This document shows positions 8,713 through 18,116 of a stretch of 64,000 nucleotides of DNA, one piece after another. Within the stretch, counting starts at the first letter, position 1, and every line of letters starts with the position of its first letter. A program made the translations under genes and the position numbers. The notes below the pieces were generated by a model. That model did not search any database and had not been told where the DNA came from. It was given only the letters and a program-made list of their open reading frames with translations. Source of the DNA: Acidocella facilis ATCC 35904 (GTDB lineage Bacteria; Pseudomonadota; Alphaproteobacteria; Acetobacterales; Acetobacteraceae); contig NZ_JHYG01000007.1 of NCBI RefSeq assembly GCF_000687875.1, positions 176,500 through 240,499 on the forward strand, given 5' to 3'.

Positions 8713-8850
8713 GGCTGTTTCAAAAGTCGCTATAGTGAGTCGCCAAGCGGGGTTTTGTGAGCATCGGAGCGGAACGTACTTAAAGTACGTGAGCACCGGA
8801 GCACGGCAAATCGCCGCTTGGCGGCCGCCAGAGTGGCGTTTCAAACAGCC
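8713..8850. repeat. 138-bp palindromic repeat, left copy
   Basis: The element starts GGCTGTTTCAAA and ends TTTCAAACAGCC, near-inverse ends of 12 bases. Inside, CGCCAAGCGG near the left end pairs with CCGCTTGGCG near the right, and the centre holds GTACTTAAAGTAC. The phrase GTGAGCAYCGGAGC also occurs twice directly. The copy at 9843 has the same length and orientation and differs at scattered positions. Confidence 0.85.
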
Positions 8851-8893
8851 ATGTGTGATTGCCCATCATCCCCCCGCATAGCATGATGCGGGC

Positions 8894-9835
8894 ATGGGTT
8901 TTTTGTCTGAAGCCGTGCCGCAACGTCATGTGGTGCTCGATGTCCTCCCCGGGATCAGCCGGATCGTCGCCGATAATCCCGGCATCATGACCTATCACGG
9001 CACCAACTCTTATCTGCTGGACACGCCGGAGGGGCTGGTTGTGATCGATCCTGGGCCGGACGATGCGGCGCATATCGGCGATCTCATCACCGCCATCGGG
9101 GCGCGCAAGCTCGGGCTGATCCTGCTCACCCATACCCATGGCGACCATTATGCCGGCCTGCCCGCCCTGGCCGCCCAGACCGGCGCCAAGGTCGCGGCCT
9201 TCCACCGGCCGATGCGCGCGGACTTCAACCCGGATCTGCCCCTGCGGGATGGCGACAAGCTGCAGGGCTTCACCGCCCTGCACACACCCGGTCACGCGGC
9301 GGACCATCTCTGCTTCGCCTGGCGCGGGCAGGGGGGAGAAAAAATCCTGTTCAGCGGCGATCATGTGATGTCATGGTCCTCCTCCATCGTTAGCCCGCCG
9401 GATGGCGACATGGCGGATTATTATCGCGGGCTGGAGCGGCTGCTGGCGCGCGACGATGATCTCTTCCTGCCCGGCCACGGCCCGCTGCTGCGCGACCCCA
9501 GGGGGCTGACGGCGGAGCTGCTCGGCCACCGGCAACGGCGCGAGCGCAGCATTCTGGAGGCGTTGAAGCGGCAGGATTGGAGTGTCGCCGCCCTCGCCGC
9601 GGATCTCTACGCCAAGGCGGATCCGTTCCTGAAGGCGGCGGCACAGCGCAATGTGCTGGCGCATCTGCTGAAGCTCTCAAAGGAAGGGCTGGTGCATGAG
9701 CTGACGCCGGCGGCCGGCTTGCATGCGGATAATCTGATGATGCTGGAAAAAGCCGCCAGCAGCCCCGCCTGGCGCCAGCGGATCGAGCGGATGGCGGAGG
9801 ATTCCAAGCGCCGCTTCGCCCTCGCGGCGGCGTAA
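8894..9835 (+). CDS. MBL-fold metallo-hydrolase (LACTB2-like)
   Basis: The 313-residue protein has the metallo-beta-lactamase metal motif HTHGDH at residues 80-85, further ligands in TPGHAADH and FSGDH, and LPGHGP near residue 192. The C-terminal third (about 220-313) is the helical winged-helix-like extension typical of the LACTB2/RNase-like hydrolase subgroup. The reaction is probably hydrolysis of a thioester or phosphodiester bond; the substrate is unknown. The gene sits alone between two direct copies of a 138-bp repeat, which may have moved with it or inserted independently. Confidence 0.88.
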   Translation: MGFLSEAVPQRHVVLDVLPGISRIVADNPGIMTYHGTNSYLLDTPEGLVVIDPGPDDAAHIGDLITAIGARKLGLILLTHTHGDHYAGLPALAAQTGAKVAAFHRPMRADFNPDLPLRDGDKLQGFTALHTPGHAADHLCFAWRGQGGEKILFSGDHVMSWSSSIVSPPDGDMADYYRGLERLLARDDDLFLPGHGPLLRDPRGLTAELLGHRQRRERSILEALKRQDWSVAALAADLYAKADPFLKAAAQRNVLAHLLKLSKEGLVHELTPAAGLHADNLMMLEKAASSPAWRQRIERMAEDSKRRFALAAA

Positions 9836-9842
9836 ACTCAGA

Positions 9843-9980
9843 GGCTGTTTCAAAGGTCACTATGGTGAGTCGTCAAGCGGTGATTTGCGAGCACCGGAGC
9901 GGAGCGTACTTAAGGTACGTGAGCACCGGAGCGCAGCAAATCGCCGCTTGGCGGCCGCCAGAGTGGCTTTTCAAACAGTC
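9843..9980. repeat. 138-bp palindromic repeat, right copy
   Basis: This has the same length and orientation as the element at 8713-8850, with start GGCTGTTTCAAA and end TTTCAAACAGTC. It begins five bases after the MBL stop codon and ends two bases before the last base of the EAL gene's stop, so it fills the whole gap between the two convergent genes. Self-complementarity suggests it could also terminate both transcripts. Confidence 0.85.
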
Positions 9981-9982
9981 TC

Positions 9983-10735
9983 TCAGCCTGCCGCCGTGGC
10001 CAGCATCTCCGCAAGGTCCAAGGCGGTCAGCGGGCAGGCGAAGAAATAGCCCTGCCCGTGCGAGACGCCCAGCGCCTGCATGCGCCGCATCTGCGCCGCC
10101 GTCTCGATCCCTTCGGCGACGACATCCTGGCCGTGGCGCTGGGCGCTGCCGGTCATCGCGCGGATGAACATGGTGGCGTCGGCGCTCTCATCGGTGACCA
10201 CGGAGCGGTCAAGCTTGATCGCGCTGAGGGGCGCGTCGAGCAGTGCCTCCAGGCAGGCCATGCCGGGTATCGCATCGTCGAGCGCCAGCAGATAGCCATG
10301 CGCCCGCAAGTCCGCGATGCTGGCCAGGGCGGCGGGCGGGTCGCGCACCGGTTGCGTCTCGGTCAATTCAAACCGCAGCGCCGTGGCCTCCAGCCCATAT
10401 TTCGCCTGCACGGTGCGGATCCGTTCGATCAGGCCGGGAAAAACCAGAACATTCAGCGGCAGGTTGAAGGCCAGCTCCAGTCCCCGCCGGTGCAAGCCAT
10501 GCACGACATATTCGCCCAGCGCCCGGTCCATGATCGCAAGAGTAAGGTGCAACGCCGCGTCCGGGCAGGACATCATCTCCACAATCGCCTGCGGCCCCAG
10601 CAGCTGGCCATCCGCCGTCTGGCTGCGGGCGAGAACTTCGGCATGGCAAACCGCCCCATCGCGCAAGCGGAAAATGGGCTGGTAGCGCAGACGCAACGTG
10701 TCGGCGAGGGCAATGCCGGCCGCCTTGGGGGGCAT
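9983..10735 (-). CDS. Stand-alone EAL domain protein (c-di-GMP phosphodiesterase-like)
   Basis: The 250 residues are a single EAL domain without GGDEF, sensor or membrane part. Most catalytic residues are present: E33 (in EVLAR), N91, E123, D153-D154, K174, E208, E211 and Q228. The loop that normally reads DDFGTG after the paired aspartates is DDAIPG here, and this loop controls metal binding and dimer activation in the family. The protein may therefore be a weak phosphodiesterase or a c-di-GMP sensor. It is monocistronic, with the 138-bp repeat directly at its 3' end. Confidence 0.88.
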   Translation of the reverse strand: MPPKAAGIALADTLRLRYQPIFRLRDGAVCHAEVLARSQTADGQLLGPQAIVEMMSCPDAALHLTLAIMDRALGEYVVHGLHRRGLELAFNLPLNVLVFPGLIERIRTVQAKYGLEATALRFELTETQPVRDPPAALASIADLRAHGYLLALDDAIPGMACLEALLDAPLSAIKLDRSVVTDESADATMFIRAMTGSAQRHGQDVVAEGIETAAQMRRMQALGVSHGQGYFFACPLTALDLAEMLATAAG

Positions 10736-10823
10736 GTCTAAATTACCGAGAGTTGTTCAAAAATAACACTCGGCGGTTCTAACAGACTTAAACCCCCCGT
10801 GCGAGGGAAATTTCACTCTTTTT

Positions 10824-11771
10824 TCAATCGGATGGCTTTTTCACCGGCGCTGCCGAGCGGCGCAGCCGGTGCTCGCCGAGGAAGAGCAGGATGGGCGCGG
10901 CGATGAAGATGGAGGAGGAGGTGCCGACGACGATGCCGAACAGCATGATCCAGGCGAAGCCGGACAGGGCGGCGCCACCGAACAAGGCCAGCGGCAGGGC
11001 GGCGAGGAACACGGTGCCCGAGGTGCCCAGGGTCCGGTTCAGCGTCTCGTTGATCGAGAGATCGATCAGATCCCGCAGCCCCATGGTTTTATATTTGCGC
11101 AGATTCTCCCGCATCCGGTCATAGACCACCACCTTGTCATTGGTGGAGTAGCCGATGATGGTCAGGATCGCGGCGATGGTCACCAGGTCGAACGGGATGC
11201 GGGTGATCACCATGAAGCCGATGGTCTTGGTCGTATCCAGGATCAGCGTCACCACGGCGCCAACCGCGAACTGCCATTCAAAGCGGAACCAGATATAAAC
11301 GAGGATCATCACGAAGGAGAGCCCCAGCGCCTCCAGCCCCTGGGTGAAAAGCTGGTCCGAGACCGAGGCGCCGACCGCCTGGGTGGACTGGATTTTCGAA
11401 CCGGGGGCGGCCTTGTCCAGCGCCTGCTGTACCTCGCCGATGGCGGTCTGGGTGGCGCCGGCATTGGCCCGGCTCTCCAGGCTGATCAGCACCTGATCGC
11501 CCTGATTGCCGACCGATTGCAGCGCCGCGTCGCTGAGCCCGGCCCCGGCGAGGGCGCCGCGCAGGGCCGCGAAATCGGCCTTTTGCGGGGTCTGCACCTG
11601 CAGCACCACGCCGCCCTTGAAATCCAGACCCATATTCAGGCCCGGATGGAAGAACAGCACGACCGAGGCCAGAGACAGCACCGCCGAGGTGATCAAGCCG
11701 GCGAAGCGGCCATTCATGAAGCGGATCTTGGTCCCGTCCGGGACGAAGCGGAAAGCCGGTTTGGTGAACAT
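10824..11771 (-). CDS. secF: Protein translocase subunit SecF
   Basis: The 315-residue protein has the SecF layout: first helix at about residues 22-42, periplasmic domain starting with GLDFKGGVVLQVQ, then five helices with the hallmark GYSTNDKVVVYDRMREN in the helix 4-5 region. With SecD it uses the proton gradient to complete export of proteins through SecYEG. It begins 11 bases after secD stops, so the pair is one transcript. yajC, often found before secD, is not adjacent here. Confidence 0.97.
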   Translation of the reverse strand: MFTKPAFRFVPDGTKIRFMNGRFAGLITSAVLSLASVVLFFHPGLNMGLDFKGGVVLQVQTPQKADFAALRGALAGAGLSDAALQSVGNQGDQVLISLESRANAGATQTAIGEVQQALDKAAPGSKIQSTQAVGASVSDQLFTQGLEALGLSFVMILVYIWFRFEWQFAVGAVVTLILDTTKTIGFMVITRIPFDLVTIAAILTIIGYSTNDKVVVYDRMRENLRKYKTMGLRDLIDLSINETLNRTLGTSGTVFLAALPLALFGGAALSGFAWIMLFGIVVGTSSSIFIAAPILLFLGEHRLRRSAAPVKKPSD

Positions 11772-11782
11772 GATCGCTGGTC

Positions 11783-13363
11783 CTAGACGGGCAGGGCGGC
11801 GGGACGGCGGGCGGCATACCAGCGCGAGGTAATCAGCCGCACCACGACCGTGGCGGTGAACATGGTGGTGATGATGCCGGCACAGATGGTCACGGCGAAG
11901 CCGCGCACCGGCGGCGAGCCGAAGATGAACAAGGTCACGTGCGCCAGCAGCGTGGTGACGTTGGAATCGATGATGGTGCCGTAAGCGCGCTTATAGCCCG
12001 CCTCAAGTGCTGCCAGCGGCTTGCGCCCGCCCTTCACCTCTTCACGCACGCGCTCATTGATCAGGATATTGGCATCCACCGCCATGCCGAGTGTGAGCAA
12101 AATACCGGCCATGCCGGGCAGGGTCAGGGTGGCGCCCATTACCGAGAGGATGGCCAGCATCAGCACCAGATTGACCACCAGCGCGATATTCGCGAACCAG
12201 CCGAACAGCCCGTAGAACAGCGCCATGAAGAACAGCACCAGCAGGAAGCCGACGCCAAGCGAGATCGCCCCGGCGCGGATCGCATCCGCGCCCAGCTCCG
12301 GCCCCACGCTCTGCTCTTCGACGATGTTCAGCGGTGCGGGCAGCGCGCCGGCGCGCAGCAGCAGCGCCAGATCGGTGGCGGACTGGGCGGTGAAATTGCC
12401 GGAAATCTGACCCGAGCCACCGGTGATCGGCTCGCGGATCACCGGCGCCTCGATGATCTTGCCGTCCAGCACGATGGCAAATAATTTGCCGACATTGGCG
12501 GTGGTGGTATCCGCGAATTCCCGCGCGCCGACGGCATTGAGGGTGAAATTCACCACCCATTGCCCGGTCTGCGGATCGGTGCTGGCCTGGGCGTTCTGCA
12601 GATCCGCGCCATCGACGGCGACATTGCTCAGCACCGCCAGCTTCTGCTGCGGATTATCGGACATTGGCAGCCACTCATCGCCCAGCGGTGCGGGCTGACC
12701 CGGCGTGGCGTTGGCATCGACCATCTGGAAGGTCATATGCGCGGTGGTGCCGATCAGCGTCTTCACCCGCTCCGGGTCCGAGATGCCGGGCAGCTGCACG
12801 ACGATCTGGCTGTCCCCCTGGCGCTGGATCTGCGGGTTGAGCACGCCCGAGCCGTCGATACGGCGCTGGATGATGGTAATGGCCTGCTGCACCGCCTGGG
12901 TGTCGCGGGCTTTCTGCGCCTGGGCGGGGATGGAGAGGGCGATGCTGCCATCCGGCTGCTGCGCCACGGCCAGGCTCGGCGTCGGCGAATTCGGCAGATA
13001 GGTGATCAGCCCCTGCAGCGCTTTCAGCGCCTGCGGCCCCTGGCCCGCCAGCGGGGTCAGCAGCACCTGATGGCTGGCGGCGTCCGCGTGCAGATCCTTA
13101 TAGCCGAGATTATCCTTCACCAGCGTCTGCCGGGCCTCGCCGACCAGCTGGCCGAGATCCTGTTTCTGGATCGCATCCGTATCCAGCTGCAGCAGCAGAT
13201 AGGAGCCGCCCTTCAGATCGAGCCCGAGATGCACCTGGTTCCAGGGCAGGAAAGCGGGCAGAAACCCCGGCCGCGCCCAGAGATTGGGCAGGCTGAGCAA
13301 CACCCCGAGGGCGACGACAAGCAGGATACCGAAAGTCTTCGCACGGCTGAAATAAAGCAACAC
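11783..13363 (-). CDS. secD: Protein translocase subunit SecD
   Basis: The protein is 526 residues from the GTG at 13363, which has CGGAG just before it; an open extension to a TTG at 13420 does not look like a signal-anchor start. It shows the N-terminal helix, the LGLDLKGGSYLLLQ motif, the large periplasmic P1 domain, and the C-terminal helices with GMAVDANILINERVREE, which is diagnostic for SecD. It works with SecF as a proton-driven motor for late steps of Sec export. The Gfo/Idh/MocA gene is divergent, 85 bases away. Confidence 0.96.
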   Translation of the reverse strand: MLLYFSRAKTFGILLVVALGVLLSLPNLWARPGFLPAFLPWNQVHLGLDLKGGSYLLLQLDTDAIQKQDLGQLVGEARQTLVKDNLGYKDLHADAASHQVLLTPLAGQGPQALKALQGLITYLPNSPTPSLAVAQQPDGSIALSIPAQAQKARDTQAVQQAITIIQRRIDGSGVLNPQIQRQGDSQIVVQLPGISDPERVKTLIGTTAHMTFQMVDANATPGQPAPLGDEWLPMSDNPQQKLAVLSNVAVDGADLQNAQASTDPQTGQWVVNFTLNAVGAREFADTTTANVGKLFAIVLDGKIIEAPVIREPITGGSGQISGNFTAQSATDLALLLRAGALPAPLNIVEEQSVGPELGADAIRAGAISLGVGFLLVLFFMALFYGLFGWFANIALVVNLVLMLAILSVMGATLTLPGMAGILLTLGMAVDANILINERVREEVKGGRKPLAALEAGYKRAYGTIIDSNVTTLLAHVTLFIFGSPPVRGFAVTICAGIITTMFTATVVVRLITSRWYAARRPAALPV

Positions 13364-13448
13364 GGGCTCCGAAAAATGCCAAACCGCTTGCCGTATGGCG
13401 GGGCAGAGCGTTGCGCGCAACCCCGGAGCGGAATAGAGCGCTTAAGAT

Positions 13449-14432
13449 ATGAGCGAGCGATTGCAGGTGGGCTTGATCGGGGCGGGTCATTTTGGCCGCT
13501 ACCATGCTTTGAAACTGGCGGGGGCAACGCGCGCCCGGCTCGTCGGGCTGGCGGACCCCAACCCCGCCCGCGCCAAGGAGGTGGCCTGGGAAGCGGGCTG
13601 TCCGGTGAAATCGGTTGAGGAAATTCTGGCCGAGGCGGATGCGGTGATCATCGCCGCCCCGGCCGAGTATCATTACGAGCACGCCGCCCGGGCCTTGCGC
13701 GCGGGCAAGCATGTGCTGGTGGAAAAACCCATCGCGGCGACGCTGGCGCAGGCTGATGAGCTGATCGGTTTGGCCGCGCAGGCGGGCCGGGTGCTGCAGG
13801 TCGGGCATCTGGAGCGCTTCTCCGCGGCACACGGCGCGCTCTCCTCACGCATGGGCCGCCCGCTCTATATCGAGGCGGTGCGCATCGCGCCCTTCAAGCC
13901 GCGCGGCACGGATGTCTCGGTGATCCTGGATCTGATGATCCATGATCTCGATCTGATCCTGACTTTGGCCGACTCGGAGGTGGTGAGCGTGGACGCGGTC
14001 GGCGCGCCGGTGGCCAGCACCTTCGACGACATCGCAAATGCCCGCATCCGCTTCGCCTCGGGCGCGGTGGCGACGATCACCGCCAGCCGCATCTCGCTGA
14101 AGACCGAGCGCAAGATGCGCATCTTCTCCCAGACCGGCTATCTGACCGTGGATTTCTCGGCCCGGAAATTGACCCTGGTGGGGCGGGGGATTGGCGTGAA
14201 AGTGCCGGGCTTTCCGGAATTCGGCATCGAACAGGCGGGCTGGCAGGACCATGACGCGCTTTCGGCCGAACATGAGGCATTTTTCGCCGCCTGCCTGGAC
14301 GGCGAGCCGGTGGTGGTGGACGGGCTGGCGGGCAAGCACGCTCTGGCGGCGGCGTTGATGGTGAGTGCGTCCATCGCTGAAAGCCGGGCCATGGCCGAGG
14401 CCAGCGGGCTGATCCCGACTCTGAGTTTATAA
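13449..14432 (+). CDS. Gfo/Idh/MocA family oxidoreductase (GnnA-like)
   Basis: The 327-residue protein has the Rossmann start VGLIGAGHFGRYHA (residues 7-20), the family EKP motif near residue 93, and VGHLERF and DLMIHDLDLIL in the substrate domain. These last two motifs recall UDP-GlcNAc 3-dehydrogenase GnnA, which with the aminotransferase GnnB makes the diamino sugar for amide-linked lipid A. No gnnB is nearby, and lpxB is 13 kb away in another operon, so this assignment is only suggestive. A general NAD(P)-dependent sugar dehydrogenase is the safe call. The stop codon overlaps repeat copy 2. Confidence 0.85.
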   Translation: MSERLQVGLIGAGHFGRYHALKLAGATRARLVGLADPNPARAKEVAWEAGCPVKSVEEILAEADAVIIAAPAEYHYEHAARALRAGKHVLVEKPIAATLAQADELIGLAAQAGRVLQVGHLERFSAAHGALSSRMGRPLYIEAVRIAPFKPRGTDVSVILDLMIHDLDLILTLADSEVVSVDAVGAPVASTFDDIANARIRFASGAVATITASRISLKTERKMRIFSQTGYLTVDFSARKLTLVGRGIGVKVPGFPEFGIEQAGWQDHDALSAEHEAFFAACLDGEPVVVDGLAGKHALAAALMVSASIAESRAMAEASGLIPTLSL

Positions 14433-14558
14433 AAGTTTTTTGGTGCCGCTTTTTTACAAAAAAGCGGCGAAAACGTTCGGGGCGTTGGCAACGCCCTACA
14501 AAACCCCCAAACGCTTTGAAGCCCTTTTTGAAAAAAGGGCCGCCCCCCAAAAACTTTT
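14431..14558. repeat. Modular palindromic repeat, copy 2
   Basis: The outer arm AAAAGTTTTTTGG starts inside the TAA stop of the dehydrogenase gene and is matched by CCAAAAACTTTT at 14547-14558. It holds three hairpins in a row: GCCGC plus T-run against A-run plus GCGGC; GGGCGTT/AACGCCC; and GCCCTTTTT/AAAAAGGGC. It ends five bases before the flavin reductase gene's stop, between convergent genes. Confidence 0.9.
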
Positions 14559-14563
14559 GCCCC

Positions 14564-15100
14564 CTACTTCATTCTCGATTTCAGCGTCACCCGCTCACCA
14601 TCCACGCTGAACGCGCCATAGCCGTGGTGGTGCAGCATCGGCGCCTCCCGTAAGGCCGGGTTCACCCAGCCCTTCACGCATTCCAGCACGAACATGTCAT
14701 AAGCCTTAACCATCGTGCGGTCGCGCAGCCGGCATTCCAGGTTCACAATCGCCTCCCCAATCAACGGCGCCGCGACCCGGGCCGCGGGCAGGGGGGTGAG
14801 GTCGAAATTGCCGAATTTATCCGTATCATCCCCGGTGCAATTCCCAACCCCGGTGACGATGCGCGCCAGCCCCGCCGGCGGCACCGCGATCACCGCCTCG
14901 CCCTGTGTGAGCAATGCCGCGTAGCTGTGATTGGCCCGCGCCACCACGCAGCCGATCAGCGCCGGCTCGAATCCCAGCACCATATGCCAGGACATCGCCA
15001 TCACATTCGGCTTTCGCCCCGGCATCTGCGTGGTCAGCAGCACCACCGGGCCGGGTTCAATGAATTGATAAGCGTCCGAGAGCGGCAGATCTTGCATCAT
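14564..15100 (-). CDS. Flavin reductase family protein
   Basis: The protein is 178 residues from the ATG at 15100. An upstream start at 15154 would run through a perfect terminator hairpin and is rejected. The sequence VVLLTTQMPGRKPNVMAMSW and the later HMVLGFEPALIGCVV fit the FMN-binding split-barrel flavin reductase family, which reduces FMN with NAD(P)H or binds FMN as a cofactor. No partner monooxygenase is adjacent, although two luciferase-like monooxygenases lie 6 kb away. The exact reaction is not known. Confidence 0.82.
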   Translation of the reverse strand: MMQDLPLSDAYQFIEPGPVVLLTTQMPGRKPNVMAMSWHMVLGFEPALIGCVVARANHSYAALLTQGEAVIAVPPAGLARIVTGVGNCTGDDTDKFGNFDLTPLPAARVAAPLIGEAIVNLECRLRDRTMVKAYDMFVLECVKGWVNPALREAPMLHHHGYGAFSVDGERVTLKSRMK

Positions 15101-15113
15101 GGCCGCAACGCAT

Positions 15114-15138
15114 AAACCCCGCCCAGAGGGCGGGGTTT
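15114..15138 (-). terminator. Terminator after gatCAB
   Basis: A perfect 11-bp stem (AAACCCCGCCC / GGGCGGGGTTT) with a three-base loop lies 52 bases after the gatB stop. On the minus strand the stem ends in TTT. It also lies just before the flavin reductase start at 15100, separating the two transcripts. Confidence 0.8.
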
Positions 15139-15189
15139 GATCCGTATCAAGCACAGCCCGCGCAAAACCGCGCGGCAGGCATGAGCAAA

Positions 15190-16641
15190 TCAGCCGAGCT
15201 GCTTCTTCACCGCCTCATTCACCAGAGCCGGGTTGCCCTTGCCCTGCATCGCCTTCATCACCTGGCCGACGAAGAAGCCGAACAGCTTATCCTTGCCGGA
15301 CTTGTACTCGGCCACCTTGTCCTGGTTCTCGTCCAGAACCTTGGTCACCGCCGCGTCGATGGCGCCGGTATCGGTCACCTGGCGCAGCCCCTTCTCCTCG
15401 ACGATGGCCCCCGGCGCCTTGCCGGTTTCCACCATCTCCTCGAACACATCCTTGGCGATGCGGCCATTGATAGTCTTGTCGGTGATCAGATCCAGCAGCG
15501 CACCGAGATCAGCGGCGGACACCGGCGGGTTCTCGATGCTCTTGCCGGTGCGGTTCATCGCCGCGAAGAAATCGCCGGAGATCCAGTTGGCGGCGAGCTT
15601 GCCATCGCGCCCCTTGGCCACGGTTTCGTAGAAATCCGCCGTCGCCTGGTCGGCCACCAGCACGCCCGCATCATAGAACGGGATGCCGTATTCGGCGCAG
15701 AAGCGGGCGCGCTTCTCATCCGGCAGCTCCGGCAGGGCGGCCTTCAGCCCATCCACCCAGCCCTGCTCCAGCACCAAAGGCAGCAGATCCGGCTCGGGGA
15801 AATAGCGGTAATCATGCGCATCCTCCTTGGAGCGCATCGAGCGCGTCTCGCCCTTGGCGGGATCGTACAGGCGGGTCTCCTGCACCACTTCGCCGCCGCT
15901 CTCCCAGACCTCGATCTGGCGCAGCGCCTCCGCCTCCACCGCATGCATCACGAAGCGCACGGAATTGACGTTCTTGATCTCGCAGCGCGTGCGGAACGCC
16001 TCGCCGGGCTTGCGCACGGAGACATTCACGTCCGCGCGCATGGAGCCTTCCTCCATATTGCCGTCGCAGGTGCCGAGATAGCGCACGATCTGGCGGATCT
16101 TGCGCAAGTAAGCGCCCGCTTCTTCCGGCGAGCGTATATCCGGCTCGGAGACAATCTCCATCAGCCCGACACCGGCACGGTTCAAATCCACCACTGATTT
16201 GCTCGGATGCTGGTCATGCATCGACTTACCGGCATCCTGCTCCAGATGCAGCCGGGTGATGCCGATATGCTTGATGGTACCGTCCTGCAGCTCGATCTCG
16301 ACAGTGCCGGTACCGACAATCGGGTGCGCGAACTGGCTGATCTGATAGCCCTGCGGCAGATCGGCATAGAAATAATTCTTCCGGTCGAAGCGCGAGAACA
16401 GATTGATCTGCGCCTTCAGCCCCAGCCCGGTGCGCACCGCCTGGGCCACGCATTCCTTATTGATCACCGGCAGCATGCCGGGGAAGCCGGCATCGATGAA
16501 GGAGACATGCGCATTCGGCGCGCCGCCATAGGTGGCCGAGGCGCCGGAGAACAGCTTGGACTGGGAAATCACCTGGGCATGGACTTCGAGGCCGACCACG
16601 ACCTCCCAGGCGCCGGTGCTGCCTTCAAGTGTATAGGCCAT
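15190..16641 (-). CDS. gatB: Asp-tRNA(Asn)/Glu-tRNA(Gln) amidotransferase subunit B
   Basis: The 483-residue protein has the normal GatB length and the marks LEVHAQ (residues 19-24), the NKECV stretch near residue 60, [17 protein letters not shown] and [11 protein letters not shown]. It binds misacylated tRNA and phosphorylates the side chain before amidation with ammonia from GatA. The C-terminal YqeY-like tail domain is present. It is the last gene of the overlapping gatC-gatA-gatB unit; its start shares one base with the gatA stop region. Confidence 0.97.
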   Translation of the reverse strand: MAYTLEGSTGAWEVVVGLEVHAQVISQSKLFSGASATYGGAPNAHVSFIDAGFPGMLPVINKECVAQAVRTGLGLKAQINLFSRFDRKNYFYADLPQGYQISQFAHPIVGTGTVEIELQDGTIKHIGITRLHLEQDAGKSMHDQHPSKSVVDLNRAGVGLMEIVSEPDIRSPEEAGAYLRKIRQIVRYLGTCDGNMEEGSMRADVNVSVRKPGEAFRTRCEIKNVNSVRFVMHAVEAEALRQIEVWESGGEVVQETRLYDPAKGETRSMRSKEDAHDYRYFPEPDLLPLVLEQGWVDGLKAALPELPDEKRARFCAEYGIPFYDAGVLVADQATADFYETVAKGRDGKLAANWISGDFFAAMNRTGKSIENPPVSAADLGALLDLITDKTINGRIAKDVFEEMVETGKAPGAIVEEKGLRQVTDTGAIDAAVTKVLDENQDKVAEYKSGKDKLFGFFVGQVMKAMQGKGNPALVNEAVKKQLG

Positions 16642-18116
16642 TATTTCGCTCGCACTTCAGGCAGGGCCGAGAAGCCCGCCGCGTTTTCGATGGCAGCCGA
16701 GACCGCGAACACCGTTTCCTCGTCAAAATGCTTGCCGATGACCTGCAGGCCCAGCGGCAGCCCATCAGCGGAGAGGCCCGCCGGCACGCTCATCGCCGGC
16801 ACGCCCGCCAGCGAAGCCGGCACGGTGAACACGTCGTTGAGATACATCGTCACCGGGTCGTCCATCTTCTCGCCGAGCCCGAAGGCGGCGGAGGGGGCGG
16901 TGGGGGTGAGGATGGCGTCCACCTGGCCGAAGGCGTCGGTGAAATCCTTCAGGATCAGGTTCCGCACCTTCTGCGCCTTCAGATAATAAGCGTCGTAATA
17001 GCCATGGCTCAGCACATAGGTGCCGATCATGATGCGCCGCTTCACCTCGGCCCCGAACCCCTCGGCGCGGCTGCGCTCGTAGAGATCGATCAGATCCGCG
17101 CCATCGACGCGCTTGCCGTAGCGCACGCCATCATAACGGGCGAGGTTGGATGAGGCCTCCGCCGGGGCGACGATGTAATAGACAGCCAGGCCGTATTTGG
17201 TGTGCGGCAGGGAAATCTCGACGATCTCCGCCCCCTGCGCCTGCAGCCACTCAATGCCCTTGTCCCAGAGCGCCAGGATCTCAGGATTGGTGCCCTCCAG
17301 CCGGTATTCCTTGGGAATGCCGATCTTCAGCCCCTTCACGCCGCGGGTCAGCGACGCGGTGAAATCCGGCACAGCGCGGTCGGCGGAGGTGGAATCCTTC
17401 GCATCGAACCCGGCCATGGCGTTCAGCAGCAGCGCGTTATCCTCGACATTGCGCGCCATCGGCCCCGGCTGGTCGAGCGAGGAGGCAAAGGCCACCACGC
17501 CAAAGCGCGAGCAGCGGCCATAGGTGGGCTTGATCCCGGCAAGGCCGGTAAAGGCGGCGGGCTGGCGGATGGAGCCGCCCGTATCCGTGCCGGTGGCGGC
17601 GATCGCGATGCGCGCGGCCACGGCGGCGGCGGAACCGCCGGAGGAGCCGCCCGGCACCAGCTTGGCCTCCGATCCCTGGCGCTTCCAGGGATTCTCGACC
17701 GCGCCATAGAAGGAGGTGATGTTGGAGGAGCCCATGGCGAACTCGTCCAGATTGGCCTTGCCCAGCATCACCGCGCCGGCCGCCTTCAACTTGCCCGAAA
17801 CCGTGCTCTCATAAGGCGGCACGAACGGCTCCAGGATCGCGCTTCCCGCCGTGGTGCGCACGCCCTCGGTGCAGAACAGATCCTTCATCGCGATGGGAAT
17901 GCCGGTCAGCGGCGTGGCGCTGCCATCCGCCAGGCGAGCATCGGCGGCCTTGGCCTGTTCCAGCGCCAGCTCCGGGGTGGTGGTGATATAGGCGTTCAAA
18001 CGCGGGTTCAGCGCAGCCACGGCCTCGTTATAGGCGCTGGTCAGCTCCACGGCCGAAATCTCTTTCGCCTTCAACGCTTTCGCGGCGCCGGCGAGGGTCA
18101 GGTCAAACATGCTCAT
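16641..18116 (-). CDS. gatA: Asp-tRNA(Asn)/Glu-tRNA(Gln) amidotransferase subunit A
   Basis: The 491-residue amidase-signature enzyme has its Ser-cisSer-Lys triad visible: K78 (in AMKDLF), S158 (in PGGSSGGS) and nucleophile S182 (in [11 protein letters not shown]). It releases ammonia from glutamine and passes it to GatB, allowing Gln-tRNA (and possibly Asn-tRNA) to be made by transamidation. The start overlaps the gatC stop by four bases (ATGA), which indicates translational coupling. Confidence 0.97.
   Translation of the reverse strand: MSMFDLTLAGAAKALKAKEISAVELTSAYNEAVAALNPRLNAYITTTPELALEQAKAADARLADGSATPLTGIPIAMKDLFCTEGVRTTAGSAILEPFVPPYESTVSGKLKAAGAVMLGKANLDEFAMGSSNITSFYGAVENPWKRQGSEAKLVPGGSSGGSAAAVAARIAIAATGTDTGGSIRQPAAFTGLAGIKPTYGRCSRFGVVAFASSLDQPGPMARNVEDNALLLNAMAGFDAKDSTSADRAVPDFTASLTRGVKGLKIGIPKEYRLEGTNPEILALWDKGIEWLQAQGAEIVEISLPHTKYGLAVYYIVAPAEASSNLARYDGVRYGKRVDGADLIDLYERSRAEGFGAEVKRRIMIGTYVLSHGYYDAYYLKAQKVRNLILKDFTDAFGQVDAILTPTAPSAAFGLGEKMDDPVTMYLNDVFTVPASLAGVPAMSVPAGLSADGLPLGLQVIGKHFDEETVFAVSAAIENAAGFSALPEVRAK

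Noticed and set aside
13361..13420. TTG start for SecD at 13420
   Set aside because: The extra 19 residues do not resemble a SecD N-terminus and the GTG at 13363 has a ribosome site.
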